A stretch of 40,381 bases of DNA from Verrucomicrobiota bacterium (lineage in GTDB: Bacteria > Verrucomicrobiota > Verrucomicrobiia > Limisphaerales > UBA8199), in the NCBI GenBank assembly GCA_003176045.1, contig PSRM01000306.1, positions 1-40,381 on the forward strand, read 5' to 3'. Below the pieces are notes generated by a model that saw nothing but the letters and a program-made list of their open reading frames with translations, did not search any database and was not told where the DNA came from. Both the position numbers and the translations under genes were made by a program. This document shows positions 32,701 through 37,616 of this stretch, one piece after another (the first letter of the stretch is position 1; each line of letters begins with the position of its first letter).

Positions 32701-33286
32701 GGCTGATGGTCGCAGTGCTGGACTGGTATGAATAGACGCCACTCTGATTGTCGGACCGGTTGATGGTGGCAGAGGTGGAAGCAGCCCCGCAGCTTGCGTT
32801 GACGCTGCACGCGCTGTAAGTCGGGTTCAGGCTGTCGAGCGTAAGACCGATGGAAAAGCTGAAATTGACCGAGGTCGGCCCCGGCGGGCCGGAAATGACG
32901 ACATTTGTAAGCGTGAATCTTGCCCCGCCATTGTTTGCCGAGCACAGGCTCCCGGATTTGTGATTAATGACCACCGTGTTGATCATGGCCACTCCCGGAA
33001 AGGCCGCCGCGTCGTAACTGACGAATATATCGCCGCCGTCGAAACTCTGGGTATCAGAGACCGGATGGTTTGAGCTCTGAGAAAACCCGTTGCCCCAAAA
33101 GCCGCACCCGTTGTCGCCGCTGGCGGAGATGCTGTACGAATCTGCCAGCGCGGCAGCGGGCGGGAGCAAGAGCAGGGCCAGAACGGCGACGCGAATTCCC
33201 ACCCGGGGCAATGAAGGGATTCGCCGCCGAAAAATGGACAGCACAGGCGCGCGGTGTTTGGAAGCGCGTGCTTTAAGCGATGTCAT
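29753..33286 (-). CDS. Large secreted multidomain protein (IPT/TIG, Ig-like, LamG)
   Basis: 1177 residues from the ATG at 33286; a GTG four codons earlier is possible. The signal peptide is VGIRVAVLALLLLPPAAALA. Domains in order (numbering from the GTG): a Cys-containing N-terminal domain (about 55-260), IPT/TIG (263-344, RITGFSPTNGPVGTVVTITG), Ig-like (345-433, SATFTVVATGTGTLTYSWRK), LamG/concanavalin-like (434-660, GLVAWWRGEGNAADSIGGHN, LYNRALTAAEVQGIYD), a second Ig-like (663-745), and a putative-Ig/cadherin-like domain (748-832). Two copies of a WFTIAGGG..LSGTIGQ..GGFW module follow near 918 and 1059, and the C-terminus reads FVLQQSEDFITWTTP. The architecture is typical of large Verrucomicrobia surface or polysaccharide-binding proteins. 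No enzyme domain is seen. Confidence 0.9.
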   Translation of the reverse strand: MTSLKARASKHRAPVLSIFRRRIPSLPRVGIRVAVLALLLLPPAAALADSYSISASGDNGCGFWGNGFSQSSNHPVSDTQSFDGGDIFVSYDAAAFPGVAMINTVVINHKSGSLCSANNGGARFTLTNVVISGPPGPTSVNFSFSIGLTLDSLNPTYSACSVNASCGAASTSATINRSDNQSGVYSYQSSTATISLDAATGRSLPMTLDVAVNTRVVACNDCAPTANHNTCNALAALPCLPFNLPAGYTVNFSASSAGGLPRITGFSPTNGPVGTVVTITGCNLLAVTNVAFNGTSSTSFNVDSDTQITATVPAGATTGRITATAPQGATISPGIFSVQYPPTITTPPQDQTVTAGHSATFTVVATGTGTLTYSWRKDGQTLTDGNTISGATTATLTLSGVQLSDAGAYSVVVHGDGDTTSSAATLTVTMAPCAVRPAGLVAWWRGEGNAADSIGGHNGTLRNGAAFASGLAGQAFALDGFDDYVDFGAPSDLLFRNNSFSVESWVNFTNAANLSDDEGIVSRYGNGSAVWLLGRFRNGVIWFALDSNGFWSPERSVASPQVLSIKQWHHLAGVYDHSSGDLKLYVDGQLNATASGAPFTTTDTTGGTLSIGTWYNYNGCCGSPAMAGLADEVALYNRALTAAEVQGIYDAGASGKCGPPMILTQPQNVTRFVGQSATFSVVASGDAPLTYNWQKVGGASSLGTASSLTLNNLQLANAGTYFVTVANSFGSAVSQPATLTVLPCPPITLSPATLPDAGLSRYSQTISASGGTAFYSFAITSGSLPDRLTLSTVGTLSGTPTALSTNIFTITATDTNGCTGSATYTLAVSMGAVAVVPAAPSVVVGGSVAFTLANAFPPVTFSLTVNRSGGSIVSSSGAYTAGPNPNTADTVRAVDANGNEATTTVTVLPPEPGLRLDWFTVDGGGGTSSDGEQILSGTIGQPDAGGPFTNSDFRLTGGFWAAANYSGLPLLLVLNPADLAVTVGGSANVTVSNAAGPATFSLVSNNSGGGFDPGSGQYTAGDIANVTDTIRVVDANGQTALLIVTVRGDAAQRAAWFTIAGGGGSSSHDELMLSGTIGQAAPGGPLLNTDLSLLSGFWSAAMVVETPGAPFLTITPGPQPSTLYVIWPSPSTGFVLQQSEDFITWTTPSEITQDNGSLKFITVNANSARRFFRLVRP

Positions 33287-33355
33287 TAACTTTGTCACCG
33301 AACTTTGAGCACTGCTATCGCGGATGTGGCGCGCCCCAGGAACCGTCCTGGGAAG

Positions 33356-33402
33356 AACCCCTCACCCCTGCCCTCTCCCCTTCCGAAGGGGAGAGGGAGA
33401 AT
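33356..33402 (+). repeat. Family A half-element (left arm only)
   Basis: AACCCCTCACCCCTGCCCTC through CCCCTTCCGAAGGGG to GAGAGGGAGAAT. As at 24023, only the left arm is present, and a family B element follows about 70 bases downstream. The two families are therefore associated twice. Confidence 0.85.
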
Positions 33403-33474
33403 CCTCGGCCGCGTGTCTGCGAAACTAGGGTTCACGGTCCCAATGCGTGTGCAGGAGCAGATGAGGGCTCCCCA

Positions 33475-33549
33475 TGTAGGGGACGGCGTCAGGAGTCCCT
33501 TCCCGGCGGCTCACTTGCAGAGAAGACTCCTTACGTCGTCCCCTGCAGG
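33475..33549. repeat. Fold-back element, family B, copy 4
   Basis: TGTAGGGGACGGCGTCAGGA (33475 onward) faces GACTCCTTACGTCGTCCCCT ending near 33546, with a 21-base loop. It lies upstream of the large secreted protein gene and downstream of the broken sigma factor gene. 33550-33727 shows no gene or repeat. Confidence 0.8.
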
Positions 33550-33727
33550 TAGTCAGCGATCCAATTGTCTCGATCATGGTTGTGCTCTACCTGGTAACGC
33601 GTAAAAAGTTGGCAAAAGGGGACAAAGGCAAAATCATGACTTTAGGCGTTCTTCTTGTGGCAATTACGCCCACTTTATCCAAAAAGGGCTTCTTTAGTCA
33701 AGGATGAATTCGAGTAACTACCCGAAT

Positions 33728-33886
33728 TAACGCAAAAGACGCAAAGACGCAAAACCTGCAGGCGACAAAACGGGCTGGTCGCAGCAACAACCTAATTCAC
33801 TCTTGTTATCCGCGTAATCTGCGTAATCCGCGGTTAAGCCTTTGTGAATTTTGGTTGCGCCTCTGCATCTTTGCGTCTTTGCGTTA
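33728..33886. repeat. Inverted pair of GACGCAAAGACGCAAA words (family J)
   Basis: TTAACGCAAAAGACGCAAAG at 33728 onward is matched in inverse by CATCTTTGCGTCTTTGCGTT at 33865-33884. The spacer contains a different word, ATCCGCGTAATCTGCGTAAT followed by CCGCGGTTAA. No gene is present. Confidence 0.8.
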
Positions 33887-33917
33887 AAAGCGCGCCGCAT
33901 AGTTACAGCCTCATCGC

Positions 33918-34452
33918 TCAGCCGTAACCGCCACCAGAAACGGGGCAGGGCCTCGGAGGGGAATCCCCCGGTCCGCGGTCTGTGGTCCGTGGTCTTTTCT
34001 GCAGGTTCCTGTGGTTTTTAAAGTAGCGCAGCAAAACGGCCTCGCGGTCGTTGTCGCTCAGATCCGCCATCGCTTCGTCGAGCAGGGGACGCACGCGTTC
34101 CCAGCCCGCCTCCGATTCAGAGTTGGTGATCAGTTGTTCCATGGCCTGCCTTTCGCGCGCGAGCCGGCGGCTGCCTTCGCGCACCTGGTTGAGGGCTGCA
34201 AAGCGAGTGCTGCGGTAAAGCCAGCCCACCAGCGAACTGGCTTCCGTCAGTTTGGCCGCCAGCGGACGCGCCTTGCGGGCGAGATCGGTGAAAACACTTT
34301 GGGCCACGTCCCGAGCGAGGTCGCGATTCGACCTGCCGCCGCGCCGCCGAATAAACCAGGTCGGTGTACCGCGCGACGATCTCGCAAAACGCCGCTTCCT
34401 GGCCGCGTTCGGCGTAGGCGCGAAGGAGTTGGACGTCGGTTTGTGTCTGCAT
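33918..34452 (-). pseudogene. Frameshifted and truncated ECF-type RNA polymerase sigma factor
   Basis: The frame starting at 34452 reads MQTQTDVQLLRAYAERGQEA then VARYTDLVYSAARRQVES, a sigma-70 region 2 start. Near 34332-34337 the frame must change to continue DLARDVAQSVFTDLARKARP, SLVGWLYRSTRFAALNQVRE and DLSDNDREAVLLRYFKNH. The spacing to family members suggests two bases were lost. Region 4 then ends after RYFKNHRNLQ: the DNA-contacting helix-turn-helix is absent, replaced by sequence from a GTCCGCGGTCTGTGGTCCGTGGTC word (33971-33994). Two independent lesions make a functional product unlikely. No anti-sigma gene is adjacent. Confidence 0.75.
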
Positions 34453-34507
34453 CTCATCTATTAAACAACCGCGGGGAAGCAAATCCGACAAAGAATTTGC
34501 GCTCTGA

Positions 34508-35737
34508 TTACGATGCAAGGAGACGCCGAGCTTCGTCCGTCAGTTCATGTTCAAAGGCGCTGGCATAGGCAGTAAGGGTCGCTGCCTTCAGCCGAAGCTT
34601 GCGGCCCGCCTGACGCCATCCGGAAACCGCGTTAAACACCTCGCGCAGGATGCTCCTTGCGGCAGAAGCATCCAGGCCGAATCGCCTCGCAACCTCCAGT
34701 ACTTCGGCGATAGTGGGTTTTTCCGTTTCCTCGCTAATAGGAGTTTTCCAGAGATGGACACGATCTATTTCCGGGGTGGGATTGATGTCGTATGCCGGCG
34801 AGAGCGCCCATTGGCCAGGCTTGCGCATGAGAAAACCGTGATTGCGCATGTGGTCATCATAGTTGCTGGCGAGCAGTGAAAAAATTAGCCGACGCCACAG
34901 TTCCTGCAGGTCGCCCTGGACATCATACCCGAACTGGCGGATGGCATCGGCCAGCATTGTGTAAGCGCCGGCTTCGCCTCGAACGAGCCCCAATATGCTG
35001 GCAGCAGACAGGAAGGGGATGCGGCAACCATCGGCGCGGTCGAAGCGAGCAATAACGGAAACGCTGCGTCCACCCACCGAGACCAACTGGTGCTCCACAA
35101 TGCGGATCCCTGCCTGCGCGGCAAGCGTAAGGGCCAGAATTTCGCCGGCGGCAATATCGCGTATATCGTCCGGCTTGGGAAATTTCGCTAGAGCCAGCCG
35201 GCCATCGGGCAAACTGATCGCCGCCTTGGGCCTGGCTCCACCAAGCGGTGAGCCAGCCCCGAGCAGGAAGCGCAGGTCGGCTGCGGTGTCGGTTTCGGAA
35301 TGGATGGCATCTGAAGAGTGTAGCAGCGCCCGCAGCCGAATTAGAGGCGGAAGTCTTCCGCTGGTGACCGCCAGAAAAGGGCCGGCAGCATCGCGGCGGA
35401 AACGCAGAGCACCTAGCCGCGTCGCATCATCCAGCGCGAGCACGTAATCGAAATCGCTAAATGGTTTCCGATCAAGCACCCCTTTACGCACAGCGCGTTC
35501 GATAAGGACCCGACCCCAGCGGTCCGGACCGCAGTCCTGGATGCCGCCAAACAGCACCGGACTGTGCAGCGGACCGGCTTGAAGTGGGAGCGATGTGGGA
35601 TCAATCGCGAAGGCATCGGCCCCGGCCAGCCATTCCGTTGCATACTCAAACGAAACAGTCGGGCTGCGTTCAGAAGTGTGCAACCGGCCCACCAGGCAAG
35701 TCTTCCCTTGCCATTCCAGATGGACTTCCCAACTCAT
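34508..35737 (-). CDS. hipA: HipA-family serine/threonine kinase toxin
   Basis: 409 residues. The N-terminal HipA domain (VGRLHTSERSPTVSFEYATE, PVLFGGIQDCGPDRWGRVLI) is followed by the kinase. Its P-loop-like element is GAGSPLGGARPKAAISL near 158-172, the catalytic loop is LLASNYDDHMRNHGFLMR near 290-305, and the metal-binding Asp is in LSPAYDINP near 312-320. All are intact, so the kinase is probably active. HipA of E. coli phosphorylates glutamyl-tRNA synthetase; related kinases have other targets. The start overlaps the hipB stop by four bases (ATGA), the normal order in hipBA operons. Confidence 0.93.
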   Translation of the reverse strand: MSWEVHLEWQGKTCLVGRLHTSERSPTVSFEYATEWLAGADAFAIDPTSLPLQAGPLHSPVLFGGIQDCGPDRWGRVLIERAVRKGVLDRKPFSDFDYVLALDDATRLGALRFRRDAAGPFLAVTSGRLPPLIRLRALLHSSDAIHSETDTAADLRFLLGAGSPLGGARPKAAISLPDGRLALAKFPKPDDIRDIAAGEILALTLAAQAGIRIVEHQLVSVGGRSVSVIARFDRADGCRIPFLSAASILGLVRGEAGAYTMLADAIRQFGYDVQGDLQELWRRLIFSLLASNYDDHMRNHGFLMRKPGQWALSPAYDINPTPEIDRVHLWKTPISEETEKPTIAEVLEVARRFGLDASAARSILREVFNAVSGWRQAGRKLRLKAATLTAYASAFEHELTDEARRLLAS

Positions 35738-36048
35738 CGCCGGGGGCTCCGGATGCGCTGAGGCAGGCGCTGTTCGTCCAGGTGAAGGGCAAGCTCGTCA
35801 CTGGCTGGGGCGACCAGGTTGGCAAGCCGGTCATGCAACTGGAGAATGAAAGCCGCAGTCGCAAGCGTCCCCACAGAAACCGTAGGATCGCCGCGCTCCA
35901 GTCGCCATAACGTGTCGCGGCTGACAAACAGCCGGCTCGCCATGTCCGCCGTCGAGATGCCGCGCTTGCGCCGGGCCACGGACAGATCGCGACCCAGTTT
36001 GCGTAGCGCTTGCCTGGCGGGCAATGGCATGGAATTCGCCGTTAACAT
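35734..36048 (-). CDS. hipB: HipB-type antitoxin, XRE-family DNA-binding protein
   Basis: 104 residues. A helix-turn-helix of the XRE type spans about 15-72 (LGRDLSVARRKRGISTADMA, SRLFVSRDTLWRLERGDPTV). The C-terminal 30 residues are basic and probably contact HipA or DNA. Start at ATG 36048; a second ATG at 36030 is possible. It neutralises HipA and represses the operon by binding upstream. The palindrome at 36061-36074 just before the start is a candidate operator. The coding end overlaps hipA by four bases. Confidence 0.9.
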   Translation of the reverse strand: MLTANSMPLPARQALRKLGRDLSVARRKRGISTADMASRLFVSRDTLWRLERGDPTVSVGTLATAAFILQLHDRLANLVAPASDELALHLDEQRLPQRIRSPRR

Positions 36049-36060
36049 CAGGACTTAATA

Positions 36061-36074
36061 TCCGATATTTCGGA
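36061..36074. promoter_or_regulatory. Candidate operator of hipBA
   Basis: TCCGATATTTCGGA is an inverted repeat (TCCGA-TATT-TCGGA) 13 bases upstream of hipB. On the minus strand TTGCCA lies 12 bases before it and TATTAA directly after it, which could be -35 and -10 boxes, although their spacing of about 19 bases is long. The palindrome would then lie between the boxes, where HipB binding would block transcription. The boxes are weak matches. Confidence 0.5.
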
Positions 36075-36149
36075 CGTTATGGCAATTGTTATCCGTTTTA
36101 TAAGACATTACTTGTCCGCGGGTCCGGAAGTTGGCAGGCTGATTGAGTT

Positions 36150-36458
36150 CTACTCTGCGCCGGGAATCGCTCTAAGTCTTTGCTTTATCCAGTCCGGATC
36201 GCGGCGACAATCGAGAACCGCTTTCACAAAAACATCCGTTCCCGTTTTCGCGTAGTAGATGAAATAAGGGAACCGCTTGGATAAACAGCGATGCAGACCA
36301 TAAACCTTCCGGTGAATCCCAGCGTACAGCTTCAGGGAATCAATATCCGAAAAGAGGGATTCCAGGAAGTAGGCATCGAGTCCCTCGCCTTTCTCCAGGT
36401 AAAAATCAGCCCCGGCAGCCAAGTCCTCCGTGGCCGAAGGCAATATATGGATTGTCAT
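36150..36458 (-). CDS. ParE/RelE-superfamily toxin
   Basis: 102 residues, a normal length. The fold is recognisable from LPSATEDLAAGADFYLEKGE, the long helix with LESLFSDIDSLKLYAGIHRK, the strands CLSKRFPYFIYYAKTGTDVF and VKAVLDCRRDP near the end. KRFPYFIYY and a C-terminal VLDCRRDPxxW are common in ParE-like toxins paired with the antitoxin type found just upstream. The target could be gyrase or translating mRNA and cannot be told from sequence. Its start overlaps the antitoxin stop by four bases. Confidence 0.88.
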   Translation of the reverse strand: MTIHILPSATEDLAAGADFYLEKGEGLDAYFLESLFSDIDSLKLYAGIHRKVYGLHRCLSKRFPYFIYYAKTGTDVFVKAVLDCRRDPDWIKQRLRAIPGAE

Positions 36459-36673
36459 CGCCGCCGCTTACGGAGTTGGGCTTTCGCCTCTTCCCAAGGC
36501 ACGAAAGATTCCTTCCCACTTGCAACCCGTTCCTCCCGTTCTTTAAGAACATCTCCATGCCATGAGGGGGATTCAATCTCGTCCTCGTGCTGGCTCAGGT
36601 CGGCCCAGATCATCTCCAAGGCGCGCAGTTTCTCCTCAGTTGACATCTGATCGAGTGGCAAAGCGAGTTCCAT
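36455..36673 (-). CDS. Addiction-module antitoxin (TIGR02574-like)
   Basis: 72 residues from the ATG at 36673 (MELALPLDQMSTEEKLRALE). A TTG 39 bases upstream is less likely because the shorter form matches the usual 70-residue length. The pattern is that of the short helical addiction-module component: MIWADLSQHEDEIESPSWHG followed by VLKEREERVASGKESFVPWE, then a basic end KAQLRKRRR. It binds and inhibits the ParE-like toxin encoded after it, with ATGA overlap. The DNA-binding mode of this type is not well known. Confidence 0.85.
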   Translation of the reverse strand: MELALPLDQMSTEEKLRALEMIWADLSQHEDEIESPSWHGDVLKEREERVASGKESFVPWEEAKAQLRKRRR

Positions 36674-36745
36674 ATTGTATGCAAATCTAGCCTTTGGCAC
36701 GAGCGAGGTCAAAGGTGAACCAGCGGCTTGGACATTCCCAGACTC

Positions 36746-37570
36746 TCAGGAGGGCTGCGAGGCTAGGTGGTTGTTCTGCCAGAAATCCAAAACCTCGCTC
36801 CAGAATTTTAATGGTGGTTTCATGATCGAGATGTGGCTGCCCTCGGGAAAACGCCATAGTTTTTTCGGTCCACTATAGCTGTCATAAAGCCGCTGCCCGA
36901 ATTTCTCAGGCACTACCTCGTCCCGTCCGTCCACCATGATGCCTACGGCTCCGTGGTAATCGCGCAGGTAATCCTGCGGAGCGTACCGGTCAACCAGGAT
37001 AAGACCCGCCGGTAGCATCGGCATGTGGTACCGGGCCAAACTGGTCAGGCGATTGAAGGGCGACAGCAAAATCACGCCGCTAACGCGGTCGGGTTGAGTT
37101 CCTGCCAGATATGTTGCCACCGCGCTGCCAAGCGATTCGCCTATGAGATAAACGGGTCCGTTCGTGCCCAGAGTTTGCAACGCCTCATTGGCGGCTTGGA
37201 GAATGTTTTTCTGGCTTGGCGATCCCGCCCGGTCGGCGTAGCCGGGATATTCCAGAACGAATACGTCCAGAGCGGCGATTTGCTGGAGGTCGTCAGCATA
37301 ACGAGCGCAGCCTACACTCCAACTGGCGTTCCCATACGTGATCAAAACGCACCCCCTGGCCGGTTGCGTGAGCGATGGGCGTTTGATGCCGATTGGCTGG
37401 CCGAGCGTATTAGACCAGCGCTCGAACCCGGCAGCCCGAGCCGAATTCTGCACCCGTTCTGCAGCAAAGTGCGGTGGTTGATAGATAATGCTCCGCTGAT
37501 ACGAAGCACAGCCGATGGAAGCTACCGCATACCCCATTAGACCGATGAAGAGCAATCCGAAAGAGCGCAT
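36746..37570 (-). CDS. Alpha/beta hydrolase, probable lipoprotein
   Basis: 274 residues from the ATG at 37570. The open frame extends further upstream, but that part lies antisense within mutS and is spurious. The N-terminus MRSFGLLFIGLMGYAVASIG is followed by Cys, a possible but imperfect lipobox, so the protein may be anchored in a membrane facing the periplasm. The hydrolase core shows VLITYGNASWSVGCARYADD, the nucleophile elbow YLIGESLGSAVATYLAG, the acid in VDGRDEVVPEKFG and the His in FPEGSHISIMKPP, so the catalytic triad is complete. It belongs with BEM46/YfhR-like peptidase-type hydrolases; substrate unknown. It follows mutS by 46 bases and is probably cotranscribed. Confidence 0.85.
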   Translation of the reverse strand: MRSFGLLFIGLMGYAVASIGCASYQRSIIYQPPHFAAERVQNSARAAGFERWSNTLGQPIGIKRPSLTQPARGCVLITYGNASWSVGCARYADDLQQIAALDVFVLEYPGYADRAGSPSQKNILQAANEALQTLGTNGPVYLIGESLGSAVATYLAGTQPDRVSGVILLSPFNRLTSLARYHMPMLPAGLILVDRYAPQDYLRDYHGAVGIMVDGRDEVVPEKFGQRLYDSYSGPKKLWRFPEGSHISIMKPPLKFWSEVLDFWQNNHLASQPS

Positions 37571-37616
37571 GGCAGTGATTTCTTTGAAGGATCTCCCTTT
37601 CACCGCCTCCTTCCTC

